Below, one piece after another: positions 43,561 through 58,290 of a stretch of DNA of 64,000 nucleotides. A model generated the notes under the pieces. It ran no database searches, was not told the DNA's origin, and was given only the letters and a program-made list of their open reading frames with translations. Origin of the DNA: Adiantum capillus-veneris (Eukaryota; Streptophyta; Polypodiopsida; Polypodiales; Pteridaceae); the NCBI GenBank assembly GCA_014529385.2, contig CM043962.1, positions 124,974,470 through 125,038,469 on the forward strand, in the 5' to 3' direction. Within the stretch, counting starts at the first letter, position 1; the number at the start of each line of letters is the position of its first letter. The position numbers were made by a program, and so were the translations under genes.

Positions 43561-44860
43561 TGGAGGACCATCACTTGTCCAACCTATAAGCAAGGGCTAC
43601 TTGGACATTGAGAATCAAGGCCCTACAATAGTTCACCTTGGACATCGGTCATTAAAACTAGGCCCACCACTTATCCAACCTTTATTCTCATTTAAAAAGG
43701 GACTTTTGGTTTCAAGATCCATCACTTGTCCACCCCTACTTGCATTGAAAGAACCAAGAGATACTTGGACATTGGGAACCCAGATCCTACACCACCTTGG
43801 ACACTGGCTATTAGAACTAGGTCCACCACTTGTCCAACCTTTACTCTCATATATAAAAGGGACTTCTGGTTTCAAGATCACCACTTGTCCAACCTTACTT
43901 ACATTAAAAAAATCAAGGGCTACTTGGACATTGAGAACCAAGGCCCTACAATAGTTCACCTTGTACATAAACTAGGTCCAACACTTGTCCAATCTTTACC
44001 CTCATATAGAAAGGGACTTTTGGTTTTGAAATCCATCACTTATCCAACCATACTTCCATTAAAAGAAGGAAGAGATACTTGGACACATTGGGAACCACGA
44101 TCCTACACCACCTTGGACACTGGCCATTAAAACTAGGTCCATCACTTGTCCAAACTTTACTCTCATATATAAAAGGGAATTCTGGTTTCAAGCTCTACCA
44201 CTTGTCTAACCTTACTTCCATTAAAAGAAGCAAGGGCTACTTGGACATTGAGAACCAAGGCCCTACAATAGTTCACCTTGTAAATTAACTAGGTCCACCA
44301 CTTGTCCAACCTTTACTCTCATATATATGGGACTTTTGTTTTGAGACATTGAGAACCAAGGCCATACAATAGTTCACCTTGTACATTAACTAGGTCCACC
44401 ACTTGTCCAACCTTTACTCTCATATATATGGCACATTTGGAACCAAGCTCCTACAATACCAGATTGGACATTGGACATTAAAACTAGGTCCATCACTTGT
44501 CCAAGCTTTACTCTCATATAGAAAAATGGTCTTTTGGTTGTTTCAACCTCCACCACTTGTCCAACCTTACTGCCATTGAAAGAAGCAAGGGATATTTGGA
44601 CATTGCAAAGCAAGTTCCTACAATAGCACCTTGAACAATAGCCATTAGAACTAGGTCCACCATTTCGCCAAGCTTTACCTCATATAGAAAAGGGCTTTTT
44701 GTTTCAAGATCCCCCCTTGTCCAACCTTACTTCCATTTGAAGAAGCAAGAGATACTTGGACATTGACAAGCAAGTTCCTAAAATAGCACCATGGACACTG
44801 GCCATTACAACTAGGTCCACCACTTGTCCAAGCTATGATCTAATATAGAAATGTCTATAG
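43560..44860. repeat. Satellite-like array 2, copy 2
   Basis: Same as 24430-25730, unit for unit. Confidence 0.85.
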
Positions 44861-45507
44861 AGTTATAGTATTCATAACCCTTGTCTAATGTGTACTGTAG
44901 CGTATACATTTTTTTTCAAAGAGAATTTATCTATAAATATGAACTTAACAAGGTGTTTCTTTTCAACTTACAGGATGGACTTTGAATCTGGGGAGAAAGT
45001 GCATATGGTACTTGATAAGAAATTGTTGGTATTGGTTGTGTGCGTAGAATAGATCATCATTCCACTTGTGGAGGTACAAAGATAGGGCAAGAGAATGTAT
45101 CTATACTAGTGGAGTAATGTTTGAAGGATGTGGTCCTCCCTTTTTCTACAATGGATACTACATCTCTCCAAACCTCATTATGGAGTGTTGTTCAATGGCC
45201 TAAGCTTCTTTTGAAGAGATCCATAATGAATGAAAACATAATTGACACAAATGAAATCTATAGTGTTGATGAAAAAGGGGATCATCTTGATCCTCTAGGT
45301 GCAGATGCAATACATATTACAAGCCCAGAGTTTGAAATGTCAATACGCGAATCTTGGAGTCTAAATCAAAGGGTCCTTCTAATGGATGACACAATTATGC
45401 ACGCTGCGAATGAAGGGACCATCTTGTATGAATTTCCACATGAATATGTCAATTTTCAAGTACGTTGATGACTTTGTGGGCGTAGGTATTGAAAGGTAGA
45501 ATGCGTG
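44347..45507. repeat. Nested 1,161-bp duplication, unit 1 (copy 2)
   Basis: Same as 25217-26377. The junction microhomology is altered by one base at 45509 (cattgag to cgttgag). Confidence 0.9.
44974..45468 (+). pseudogene. Exon-like coding relic, unit 1 (copy 2)
   Basis: Same as 25844-26338, including the TTACAG splice-like site before it and the LPFSTMDTTSLQTSLWSVVQ motif. Confidence 0.45.
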
Positions 45508-46668
45508 CGTTGAGAACCAAGGCCCTACAATAGTCCACCTTGTACATTAACTAGGTCCACCACTTGTCCAACCTTTACTCTCATATATATGGCACATTTG
45601 GAACCAAGCTCCTACAATACCAGTTTGGACACTGGACATTAAAACTAGGTCCATCACTTGTCCAAGCTTTACTCTCATATAGAAAAATGGTCTTTTGGTT
45701 GTTTCAACCTCCACCACTTGTCCAACCTTACTTCCATTGAAAGAAGCAAGGGATATTTGGACATTGCAAAGCAAGTTCCTACAATAGCACCTTGAACAAT
45801 AGCCATTAGAACTAGGTCCACCATTTTGCCAAGCTTTACCTCATATAGAAAAGGGCTTTTTGTTTCAAGATCCCCCCTTGTCCAACCTTACCTCCATTTG
45901 AAGAAGCAAGAGATACTTGGACATTGACAAGCAAGTTCCTAAACTAGCACCATGGACACTGGCCATTACAACTAGGTCCACCACTTGTCCAAGCTATGAT
46001 CTAATATAGAAATTTCTATAGAGTTATAGTATTCACAACCCTTGTCTAATGTGTAATGTAGCTTATACATTTTTTTTCAAAGAGAATTTATCTATAAATA
46101 TGAACTTAACAAGGTGTTTCTTTTCAACTTACAGGATGGACTTTGAATCTGGGGAGAAAGTGCATATGGTACTTGATAAGAAATTGTTGGTATTGGTTGT
46201 GTGCGTAGAATAGATCATCATTCCACTTGTGGAGGTACAAAGATAGGGCAAGAGAATGTATCTATACTAGTGGAGTAATGTTTGAAGGATGTGGTCCTCC
46301 CTTTTTCTACAATGGATACTACATCTCTCCAAACCTCATTATGGAGTGTTGTTCAATGGCCTAAGCTTCTTTTGAAGATATCCATAATGAATGAAAACAT
46401 AATTTACACAAATGAAATCTATAGTGTTGATGAACAAGGGGATCATCTTGATCCTCTAATTGCAGATGCAATACATATTACAAGCCCAGAGTTTGAAATG
46501 TCAATACGCGAATCTTGGAGTCTAAATCAAAGGGTCCTTCTAATGGACGACACAATTATACACACTGTGAATGAAGGGACCATCTTGTATGAATTTCCAC
46601 ATGAATATGTCAATTTTCAAGTACGTTGATGACTTTGTGGGCGTAGGTATTGAAAGGTAGAATGCAAT
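45508..46668. repeat. Nested 1,161-bp duplication, unit 2 (copy 2)
   Basis: Same as 26378-27538, followed at 46669 by the 'cattgagaa' motif. Confidence 0.9.
46135..46629 (+). pseudogene. Exon-like coding relic, unit 2 (copy 2)
   Basis: Same as 27005-27499; contiguous with the DUF7869-like gene body downstream. Confidence 0.45.
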
Positions 46669-46999
46669 CATTGAGAATATGCCTGAAGTGGGAAGCATTA
46701 CTTTGCTAAAGTGGCCCATCCAATAGACAACCATGTTGGATGGGATCCCACTACAACACTTTGTTCCTGTTGATGGGATGCATGCTAGATGTGAGTATGT
46801 ATCCAATGATGACAACACTAAGAAAAAACATGATGGTAGTGTTGATGCCCCTTTGCTAAGGAAGAGATGATACAGTTTCATCAACAGGACTCAAAAAGTG
46901 CAAGCAGCACTAGCTTCTACTTTTTATCTTTCAGCTGAGTAAATTCAAACGGTTTGATGCATTGATTGTTGTAGAAAAAAATGATGTCAGTTTTCAGAT

Positions 47000-48740
47000 C
47001 ATGATTTGGTGACAATATTACAGCCAGAATTTTGCGGAGAGTCTCAAAAATCACGCACAAATTATATATATGATGTTCTGTCTATATGCTATCAAAAAGA
47101 TGAGAAGATGCGATACCAATTCAAGATAAGTGGCTCTATTGTTTGTTGTAGAGCATGGTATGAGCTACCTGGAATACCAAAGACATCATTTTACTGCTAC
47201 AAAGGAAAATTTTGAAAACAGTGCATGCCAATATGTGCATGGTAACACATGTACATTGAGAAGAGGATTTCAACATACTAGTTTAGCAAGAGCACTATTA
47301 AATGAATTCATGGATAGCAACTCTGAGAAGATGCCACATAGAAGCAGAGCACTACTAGATGGCTCAAGAGAGACTCAATTAGTGATTCCATCAATGTACA
47401 AACAAGTTGACATTTTAAGCAAAATCAACACAACACTGGACCAAATGGGCTATGAGAAGAAGTCATCTCAATCTTCTTTTGGTAGAATTGGGAACAAAGA
47501 GTATCCATATGTCACTTTAACAAAGACAAGTGAGTTCTCTAAGTGCAATGTCTGTAGTTCAATCAAGGAAGGCTAGAAGCTAAACCTTCTCTTGAATAGA
47601 GAGCTGTTCTCTTTAGAGAAAGAACTTCTCTTGAGAGAAAGAGAAGTTCACATGGCACAACAGAAGAGTTGTAGGAACTTATATTATGCATGGCACACAT
47701 ATTCAGAAACTCAACCACAAAAGTATGTTTGTATAATCCATGATAAGATGGCTCAAAAGAAGACTGCCATTCCTAGATTATGCATTGTTCCCAAGGGTGT
47801 GGATTCAGGATACAATTTTCAGGTGGCTGTGATAGGTATGATCACTCATGGCCACAGAGAAGGTCATTATGGTCACTTTGTCTTGAATGGTTTGTGACCA
47901 ACTGATCCAAATCTTATAGTTGGATCAATTGCTAATTGTTTACGAAATAGGTCATGTTCATCTGCGGCCCCATTTTTGATTGAAAAGGTCCCCGATTTCA
48001 AGCAATATTGCGATGGTTATCTTTGTGATGGTGGACAATACATACTTGTTGGACATTCCAAACCACTTCAATTCAGGGTTTTTATACAAGATGAGACACC
48101 AATGATACAATATAAGGCACATGAAGGTGTATCGAGTTGGAATGGAAGCATTCGCCTTTGGAAAATAGACATAGAAGGCAATCCAATGTTGCCACATGGA
48201 GATCCAACTTTGGTGCCAATGGCAGAATATGTCAAGGCTCACAAAGAAGTGGTTTTAGGGTTGGAGAATTATATTAAGTTTTGGAAAAATCTAGGGAATG
48301 GTTCAAATGTGCCACGATATTATAGATCTATGATAGATTACTGGAGTAAGGTGATTGACAAGCTTGGAAAAGCAACCATATTAGATGGAGGCTTGTATGA
48401 AAATTTTTGGCCAACCACTCAGGACTATTGTCACCTACAATCCACTACAATAAGCTTACAACAAGGAGAAAAAAGATTCCTAGGCTTTGAAGAGTTGAAT
48501 GATCATTTTTTTGGTCCTGAACAAGATAGACCAAGGGAATTGTTTGACCCTATGTCTGATGTGCACCAAGGTGACATTGTTATGCTAGCTCCAAGTGACA
48601 TGGAAATCTATCCAGTTTCACTCGCAATGGCTTTATTAGACATTGATAACGAGCCTACATCACCAGACTCTATTCCCTTGGTCTATCTCGTTGAGGACCA
48701 CAAAAATGATCATTCAACTCTTCAAAGCCTAGGAATCTAA
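47000..48740 (+). pseudogene. DUF7869-like gene relic with central deletion, copy 2
   Basis: I found no difference from 27870-29610: the same frameshift near 47,210, the same stops at the ends of the frames at 47576 and 47897, and the same missing centre near 47,950. The last frame (47976-48740) encodes 254 residues including KPLQFRVFIQDETPMIQYKA and YYRSMIDYWSKVIDKLGKA. Confidence 0.5.
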
Positions 48741-49967
48741 CGAGTCTTTGATGGTTGTTTTGTGCATTCCACACACTTTATTAGAGACTATATTGATCAA
48801 ACTATCAATCAACATTACAAAAAAGTCCAGGACTTGTGCTGAGCGTACCTCACACAAGCTAGGTTGTTCACATGTATGCTCCCATTGTTTACGTGTATTA
48901 TGTAATGCACATAAGAGGGTACAATTTTTGTGACGACCGTCCCTCACACTCCTGGCCTATTTACCTCTCTCCATCTCTCTCTTTGTGTGTTCTCATCTCT
49001 ATTGTACAATGTATGGACTACAATCATAATATATCATTCTTTGCTATAAATTATGTCAATTGTTTATCGATTAGGGTCATGACACGATCTTGATAGTTTA
49101 CCCTCTCCTTTGACAACATTTATTTTTTTAAATTATATTTTGCAAATATGGCACCGCTGGCAAAACATCAACAAAAATTTTCCTTCAAATTGATAGTACG
49201 TCACTTTCACACATGTTAGAGCCTTGTAAGGTCCCTCCCTAAACCCTAGAGCCATTCTGAAATTTTTCGGCCTAGAAAATAATTTAGAAAAAGTAAGACC
49301 GACAAAGAAGTTATACGGATAACAAGACTTTACTCCAGAATGAAAAGACAAGGATATTTCAGACAAGAAATTACATCATCCTTATATTTTTCCTTTAAGA
49401 TTAAAATTATTTTTATACTTCTTCATCAAAAACCGCGTGGGAGCTGATCTAGATCGAGAACTAGGAGAAAAAGAGACTAACTTAATTGAAAGATAAAGTT
49501 AAGGGATAAGAACTAAGAAGAAAACTGGGGTCCAATAGGAATTAAGAAGAGAATTGGAATCCAATAGCATTTGAGAAGAGAATTTGGGGTCCAATAGGAA
49601 TTGAGAAGAGAATTCCACCCACCATTTCCTATATAAACACCCCCTCTCCTTTGTATTTTTAACACACACATGTATTGCTAAGCTACTTGCATACTTGCCA
49701 TGCTCAAGACTATGCTTAAGTAAATCAAGGTTTCCATTAAACCTTGCTCTTTCTCTCTCCCTCTCTTGAAGGCCAAACCCTTGAGGGCTTTTGTGAAGAA
49801 GCTTCTCTCTTCTTCCTCTTCACCATAAATCCATTTCCTTCCTCCTTGAGCCTCACATCTCTTCAAGAAGGACTTCAACCCAACTTCCCTCTTGTTTAGA
49901 GGAGGTAATCTTCATTCTAGTAGGATTAATTAATCCATGTATTTTAATACTAGGAAGGTTTATGTGC
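48741..49967. other. No gene; triple repeat and TATA box (copy 2)
   Basis: Corresponds to 29611-30837. It contains the ~33-bp triple repeat at about 49518-49612 and a TATA-like box at about 49630. Confidence 0.45.
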
Positions 49968-50960
49968 ATCATTTTTAGGTTTAAGCTTTAATGGTAACCT
50001 TGGAATTAGGGTTAAGTATTAATGGTAGTTATGCATCATTAAATTACGTTTCAAAGGTAGATTTGCACTCATAATCTAAGATTTAATGGTAACTTTGCAC
50101 TAAGATGTAAGCTTTAGTGATTATCCTGCATTTTTAGGTTTTAAGCTTTAAGGAAAACCTTGCAATTAGGGTTAAGTGATAAGAGTATCTACGCATCATA
50201 AAGTTAAGCTTCAAAGGTAGATTTGCACTCGTAAGCTAATCTTTAATGGTAACTTTGCACTTAGATGTAAGCTTTAGTGATTACCTTGCATTTTTAGGTT
50301 TTAAGCTTTAATGGAAACCTTGCAATTAGGGTTAAGTGATAAGAGTATCTACGCATCATAAAGTTAAGCTTCAAAGGTAGATTTTCACTCGTAAGCTAAG
50401 CTTTAATGGTAACTTTGCACTTAGAAGTAAGCTTTAGTGATTACCTTGCATTTTTAGGTTTTAAGCTTTAATGGAAACCTTGCAATTAGGGTTAAGTGAT
50501 AAGAGTATCTACACATCATAAAGTTAAGCTTCAAAGATATATTTTCTCTCTTAAGCTAGGCTTTAATGGTAACTTTGCACTTAGATGTAAGCTTTAGTGA
50601 CTACCTTGTATTTTTAGGTTTAAGCTTTAATGGAAACCTTTCAATTAGGGTCAAGTGATAAGAGTATCTATGCATTATAAAGTTAAGCTTCAAAGGTAGA
50701 TTTTCTCTTGTAAGCTAAGCTTTAGTGGTAACTTTTCACTTAGGTGTAAGCTTTAGTGACTACCTTGTATTTTTAGGTTTAAGCTTTAATGGAAATCTCG
50801 CAAATAGGTTAAGTGTCTAAGAGTATCTATACATCATTAAGTTAAGTTTCAAAGGTAGATTTGCACTCTTAAGGTAAGCATTAATGGTAACTTTGCACTT
50901 AGGTGTAAGCTTTAGTGACTACCTTGTATTTTAGGTTTCAGCTTTAATGGAAATCTTGAA
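49968..50960. repeat. 160-bp tandem array (copy 2)
   Basis: Same as 30838-31830 with two base changes (50540 and 50684) and the same unit number. Confidence 0.95.
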
Positions 50961-52819
50961 AACTCATAAATTATAGGGTGACCTTCTAGCTTCCTAAAAT
51001 GGAAAGCTAGGTACCACAAGAAAAGAGTAGTTTTCTAAAGGTTGATAGAAGTAGTTCAATTTTTGGTATTGAAGAGTATTTCTAAAGTTTTCAATTTCAA
51101 GTTTGTTTGCAAATACGGGATGGGGGAGATAGGAGATAACTTCGTGGAATTGATCTCCGTGTTGTTTGAACCGAAAAATCTACAAGCTTCCATGGAAATG
51201 CCCCATGGATGGCAAAGGATTGCAAAAACCTGGGAATCGACAAAACGGGGATTGAACTTAAAAAGTTGGCATTTCCGAAGAGACATTAACCATCAAATGC
51301 CTAGGGAAAAAACTCGCTTGTATTTTCTAAAAAAACTTGGCTGGTAGATAATTAATGAAAGTAGGAAATAAGGTTGATAAATAAATGAACCTGAAAGTTA
51401 CCAACTAGGAGTTAAAAAGGAATCTCGAGAGGTGATAGGGATAGCCCATTGGAAAACATAGATTTAACTACTAGGAGTTTTGAAGATTGTCTGGAAATGA
51501 CCGGAAACCAAGATGGATCTTCTTGGGGTCAATTTGATTGAAAGGATAGCCCATTGAGAGGATTCTCTTGGGGAACTTGTCGGAGATTGGCCCTTTTTGG
51601 CTAGGACAGCGTAACCGGCAAGTTGTTATACTTAGGTCATTCATGCCCGAGGGATAAGGGATGAATGGGTTTGTTTTATTTTTGCCCGGCCGGGTGAAGT
51701 ACCCGCGGTATCTTATTGGAAATCGGCCATAATCCGGGTATGTCCTGATGCCAATAGTTGGATGAGAAGGTTATACTCAGGGAGGATGATGTGAATTTAA
51801 TTAAGGAAATTTGTTCGACTTGGTTGCTTAGAAAGGAACTGGAAAGGCTAGGAATATAGGGGCTATCCTGTGCATCTGTCACCAGATGGTGCTATACCTC
51901 TCGAAATAAAATGCTTAGGAAGGAATGATTAAATTACTTGATGAGCCTTTCCCAAACACTTAATTCTGGGAAATATTGTGAAGGTGATGCCATTTTGATG
52001 GCTTGTAACCGATTATCTTGGCCTGAATGGGGAGGTAAGATGAATTGGTTTGAAACTAAATGTGTTGCATGATTAGTTAGGAAACTAGTTACAAGCTAAT
52101 TATAGTAGATAAAGGAAAGAAAATGAATTAAAAGTTTCTAAATAAAGATCTAGTGGGAACAACCAGATGAATTTCCTTGAACGAGGGTATGCAACACATT
52201 GCATGCTGCTTAATGTTGTTTGATGATGTCTATTAGACTACTGTCTTCCTGATTTTGTAGTAGTTAAGTACTACCTCGAGAAGGGATTTTCATGAAATGG
52301 TTCGGTGGGTGGGCGGATCCGGAGGGTCAGATGGCCATATGTTGATTTAAAACTTTTATGTTAAACTCTAGGACTACGTGGGATAAAAATGGGTAATCGG
52401 GGACAAGCGAGACCAGGATTGCAAGATCCCTCTTCTTAGGGGAAAGCGATAACTTTCGTGCCTGCTTGTTAGGAAAAAGGGTTATTGCCATGAACCAAGG
52501 GAGAATAAGAAAGCAAGAGCAGATCCTCAAGTCAAAAGATCAAGAGAATCAAGACTAAGGACCACGATTTTGGGTGCGGAAAGTTGTCAAAGACAGATTG
52601 ATTATGAGAAACGGATAGAATCGTTGAATGAAGGGATGAACCCCCTTGGGTTGGCATGCAAGATAGGTTGGAGTCCTGTCTGAGTGTCGGTCCCAAGTGG
52701 GAGGGATACCTGCATATAGATCTAGGTCATTCCTTGGAATGGTCTCGAGGACTGAGGGAGGTGAGTAGGGTCGAGTCTGAGTATGGCCCTCACAAGCCTA
52801 AGCTTCATCGTTTCCTAAA
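50961..52819. other. Unclassified DNA (copy 2)
   Basis: Corresponds to 31831-33689, with one change at 51368. No gene supported. Confidence 0.4.
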
Positions 52820-54137
52820 CCCCCCTACTTCGGAGCATTATTACCAGTTCACAAAGGCCTTAGCAACGTTTGTATTTAAGCAGCTTCATATTGTTTTTAC
52901 ACGCGCTTCTTTTGATATATCTCTAATGACATCAGGTTCATTATTGTACATGGTCAAGAAGTCTATTGGACAGATGGCAAATAATTTTTAGGATCTAAAA
53001 AATCCGAAAATCATTACTTTTCTAGGCATAGCTACTTGCATAAACTTGTGCAATAGTTGTATACTAAGTTCAAGAGCAAGGAGAAGCTGGAAAGAGCAGA
53101 GTAGTGCACGAGAGTGGAAGCCAACTCTTTTGATGCTACTAAAGAGATAGGAGCTATGATTAGAATAGAGTCAGGTGCTCGTGCCACTCTCGCTCTCGCT
53201 CTCGCTCTCGATCAGTCTCAACTCCCCCCTATATTTCATCTTTAACCAAAAATTGCAATCTTCAACATACAGGATACAAAAGTGGGAGAAGGGAGATGGG
53301 CACACATGAAGCGTGTAGGCGTCACACATCTCTCTTTTAAAGATCCAATGTATGCAACGCAGATCTTTAAATTCCACTTGCATGGACCCACAGTGGATGA
53401 GTAAGTTAAAGATGAAGCCACAATTTTAGACATTGCTCATTGTGTAGTTATTTATCTACCTGCCATGGTCCGTCACATAGAGCGTCCAATGCTCATTTCA
53501 CATTTTGGAATGGCAGCCATGTAGAGCAATGGATAAAAGAGTGCACTACAGATGGCCGTCAACCTGTCATTCGTGATTATGTCACAATTGAAGGAAGATT
53601 AGAGCTGTTTCAAAATAACATTTTGTAGATAATAAATGCTGTTCTTCAGACCCTGAAGTATCTACATGCACATGACTATCTCCACAATTATCTTCACTCC
53701 CGCAACATGATGCTTCATTTTGGTCAGAAGGGGGTCTATGCAGTCATTGTGGTTGGGGGTCATGTACAAAGACCAAAACGAGGACATGATTTCCTCCTCT
53801 CTGCAACTTTCAAATAGAAACTAGAAAGAAGATGGAGAAATATTTTCCATGGGCTCCCCCATAATGCATATCTACTAAACCCCCTCCCTAGAATAAAGCC
53901 ATGGACATCTTCTCCATATGTCATACTTGTAAACGACTCTTGAAGTGCATGTCAGTGCCACAAGAGAAAAACAAAAGGGATCTTTTAAGCAATGTACTTA
54001 ACCACCTTGAGAGTGGCAAGTGAAACAATCCCTCAACCCGACCTAGCGCTTTTGATCTTTTTCTCTGTCTAAATGGTGCCCATAGATTGGGCTATGACAT
54101 TGTAATAATTTCTGATCTACAACCAGTTGATGATTAA
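52820..54137 (+). pseudogene. Protein-kinase-like pseudogene, copy 2
   Basis: Same as 33690-35007, with the HNYLHSRN catalytic-loop remnant and the internal (CTCTCG)4 tract at about 53185-53210. All lesions are shared with copy 1. Confidence 0.6.
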
Positions 54138-55831
54138 AGTGACTATTTGATTATCATCCTCTTACGCTTGTAGATTATATAATCGATCAAGTTATCTTAT
54201 CTCTTTTCAACAACATGGTGATAAATATTTTGTCTCTTTCTTGCAACATGATTAAGTTATCTTGTCTTTTTGTTTCATGATTTAAAAGTGATATCTTGTT
54301 AACTTCGTGATAAATCTTTCTAATGATGACATATTCGCTTGATTGGCAGATATAGAAGAAGAACGTAACCACGCTAAAGCATGGGCCATCTACAAAGAAG
54401 AGAGAGAGAGTGTTATGCCAAGAGAAAGACCTCAAAGCTATTCCTAGAATTGAAGAGAATGAGTCCGGGTTGCAAGGTGAGCCTCTCAGCCTTAAGGAGT
54501 GCAGGAAGCTATGACCAAACCGATTTGTGTGCTAGTAACTATTTCAAATTAGCAACAATGCAAATCTTCTTTCAGATTCGTCAATTAGACTCACACTACA
54601 TTATCAATTATCAATTAACAATAAACAATGATAGTCTTATCATTCTTTAATAAACTCATGTCAATCAAAATGTATTTTCAAGCACTAAATAACTTCATAA
54701 CTTCAAACAAAACATTTCAATCACAATGCTCACATTGCACTATACCGGTTCATCTAAAGTGAAAGCTTTTGTTTTTCACACATTACAATCTTAATCACTT
54801 ATTTAAAACAATACAAATAAATCTCATCATCACGCTACACTATACCAATTTATCTGAAGTGCAGCTTACGGCTTTCACACATTACGATAATTGATAATAT
54901 TAATCAAATCTTGCAATTGATCCTCATTGGAACAAATTGCAAACCTTGATGATTGTCATGTCAAAGTGAGAGCATGAGGTTCTCACACTCTATGGTAGAT
55001 CTTTGAGAGCTTATCTATCTGCAATTGCAACACGTGTACGATCACACAATATGATAGACGTAGAAATCCAAATATATATAAGTTAATATCAATGTATTTG
55101 GACATGAGATTCCTCGTTTTAAATTCCAATGAGAGCATAGTATGATGGCTCTACACAGGACAAAAAAAATTCTATCTATGTTCACTTTGAGGTGAGAAAA
55201 TATATGTACGTCAAAATTGAACCTATCTAAATAAAACAGACCTCTATTCTATTATATTGTGCATATTGATAACCTCATGTAAGAGTACACTCTGCACACA
55301 ACGACAATCTGTAAATTATATCACTAATTCACGTCCACATGCCAGTAAACAGAGCACGTAGCAAGTGACTCCTAAAAAATAAACACTTTGTATGATTGAG
55401 AGTTTGAGGTCTACACAACAAGCAAAGCTTACATAATTTGAACCTAAAAAATTTAATCAATCAAAATTTTTAAAAACATTAAATTGATTTTAAACAACAA
55501 ATTTTAAAAGTATTTTAAATTACAATAATTTTTTAATTATAAGTAATCTTATTTTCTTTTGCTACTATTGATATGGAATACCTTTTGTGATGAATACTAG
55601 TCTCAACAAGGCGTGTTGCCGCTATATATACTTTGTTTTCAATCAATGTATTCTTTGAATGAAAAATACTTTGTGCAAATTGTTTTTGGATCAAAGTTTC
55701 TTTCAATAGAAAAACTAGGAAAAAAATCGATTGCCTGTTTTTGCTGATGTGGCATCGTATAATAATATGAGGTCATGTAAAATATACCCGTATTGACGTA
55801 TTATACATATCCCATATAGCGTATAATGAAA
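54138..55831. other. No recognisable gene (copy 2)
   Basis: Corresponds to 35008-36701, including the ~120-bp direct repeat. Confidence 0.5.
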
Positions 55832-56534
55832 CTTAGATGTCAATATTGCTATCTTGAATGGAAACTTGGAGGAAGTTGTGTATATGATGCAGCCACAAGG
55901 CTATGTGAGTATGAGGCTATGTGACCTTGTATGCATGTTAAAGAAAGCACTACATGGGTTGAAGTAAGAAGCCAAAGCTTGGTATGAAAGGATTGTGGAA
56001 TTCCTTGTTTCCTTGGGTTTTGAGATATCAAATGTAGATTATTCATTATATGCACAAAAGAATGAAGCAAGAATTGTTGTGATATGGATTTGTATGGATG
56101 ACTTGACTGTTTGAGGTGATAATGTGACTAAAGTAGAAGAGGTACAAACTCCACAAGAATTTGAGATGAAATACTTGGGAGAATTGTGGTACTACTTGGG
56201 CATTGAATTTTTTTGCACAGAAGCGGGTGTATGGCTATCACAAACACAATATGATTTCGACATGCTTAAAAAGTATGGTATGGATGATTTTTATCGAATT
56301 GTGATACCCTTATATCATAATTTAAATTTGGAAAATGATGCAAGCCAAGTGTTTGAGAATGATACCATGTACAAGAAGATGGTTGGTAGCTTGGTCTACT
56401 TGACTATTTCACATCTATACTTGAACTACACAATTGGGTTGGTAGGTCAATTTATGCAATCTCCTAGGAAACCACACTTGGATGCTATGAGGCACACATT
56501 GTGCTACATGAGTACCACTTTGGATTATACATAA
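55832..56534 (+). pseudogene. Ty1/copia reverse transcriptase relic, copy 2
   Basis: Same as 36702-37404, with the CMDD box and both in-frame stops. Confidence 0.85.
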
Positions 56535-58019
56535 ACGATCAATACGAACAATTTCTAATCATCATAGAAATGCACCATTCTATCTTTACGTTGGAGATGA
56601 ACCCTTACAATGGCCATGCAATATTCACACCTTCTGTTGTTGTGGTATGCAAGTCATGTGAGCTCGTACTTTTTCCACCTTCGGGAGTAGAGGTTTCCAT
56701 GTAGTATGAGCGAATGAAAGTAGAAGGAGTAGAATCTTGTTTTATGCTGTAATGGAGGTGAGAGAAGGGAGAAGAGCTAGCTTGGTGTGAAACTATGTGG
56801 TAGGCACGGGGAAGAGATGTGGGAGGAGCTTGCTTGGTGCTACAATGGAGGTGGGAGAAAGTTAGCAGAGAGATAATGCTGGACTATAGGGGGTGCATGT
56901 GGTTGTTGCAGCAATGAAGATCTTGGAAAAAGGTTTGTAGAGAGAGAAAATCGCTTTTTAGCCAGAGAATAGGTTTGGAAAGAGTTTGGAGGGTGAAACT
57001 GATGTTTTGTATGTTTTTTACTTGTGGAGGTCAAAATTACTTTTTTGACCATGAAATAGATTTGGGAGCTTTTAAGGGGAAAAAAACTTAAAATTTGAAC
57101 TTTCTAGTGTATTTTTAAATCTGGGTCAAAAGGTGGGGGAAAAGAGGTCAAAGTGGTCTCCCCGCCCCCCTCCCTTTCCTCTAGCCACCTCCCTTACCTT
57201 CTCACTAGGCAAGAGGCCATTAAGAGGTGTATGGCTACCTTGTCCCTCTACTTTTTGAGGGTATAGAGTGTGTCCACCACCCTCTTCCTATTGGATGGCC
57301 TCTAAATAACCTTAATCCCAAAGAGCCCCTAGAGGGTTTGTGGGACGCGTATCTAACCTCACTATCCTATCTTATTGTAGGTTTAGCGAGAAACACAATT
57401 AAATTGTCAATCCATGGGATGAAGCTGACTCGAGTAGTGCATAATGGCTACAAGAGGTTGTCAATATCTCAAAAAATAACAAACAAATCAAATCTAACTC
57501 GAGCTACACTCAAGTGACTGAAATCACGAAAAGCCAATCGCTCATCGGTAAACAAATCACATCCGTTACAACATCAAATGACATCCAAACGTAACAAAAA
57601 TTCTAGGACAAGTTTCTAAGACCTAAGCACACATGCTTATAGTTTCAAACCCCAATTTAGGTCAAGTTCCAAAATCTCGATGATTAACAGCAGTGGAAAT
57701 TTTACCTAGTCGTTTTCGATCTAGAATGCACCTAAATGCTTAGCAATGATGCCCCAATACCTCGCCTATGCTTAGTTTTTTATTTTGAAATTTAAATTCC
57801 TACTTATTCCACGGGTCGGAAACGCCAAAAGCTACGAATTACTGTGATGTGTTTACTTCAATGCGTAGAGCTCTTACCTGCGGTTGCAATGCAACAAACA
57901 CGACTGCAATGTGACAACCGGGGAGGGATAAGGGAGCATGAGAAGTGAGCAATGTTAGCTCACATTGTGTATTTCATTATCCAAAACTTACAAATAACTT
58001 ATTAACGGAATCGATTAAA
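56535..58019. other. No recognisable gene (copy 2)
   Basis: Corresponds to 37405-38889. Confidence 0.4.
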
Positions 58020-58268
58020 ATTGGCTTTTATATCTTAGCCAAGGTTTTTGGTGGTCAAAACTAATAGTTTGGAAGATAGGTAATCACAGGTTGATACAAT
58101 CTGGAAGCTTGTAGTCCTAGCTCATCAATTACAAGGTTTATTCCAACAAAAGGAGTTACAATATTCCCGATTTATCAAAAAAAATAAGTGTTTTACAATG
58201 AGATCTCCAAAAAATGGTATTCATGGTATCCATGTTAGCTTGCTACTAACATTCCCACCCTCCTCGCT
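58020..58268 (-). mobile_element. Minus-strand 3' LTR U3 and polypurine tract, copy 2 (native context)
   Basis: The LTR starts TGTTAGTAGC at 58251 on the minus strand, directly after a polypurine tract at 58268-58252. Here the tract is preceded by the complete end of the long minus-strand ORF, only about 25 bp away. This is the arrangement expected at the 3' end of an LTR element whose last ORF ends at 58291. Confidence 0.7.
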
Positions 58269-58290
58269 TGTGTCGTCCCTTGACACAATT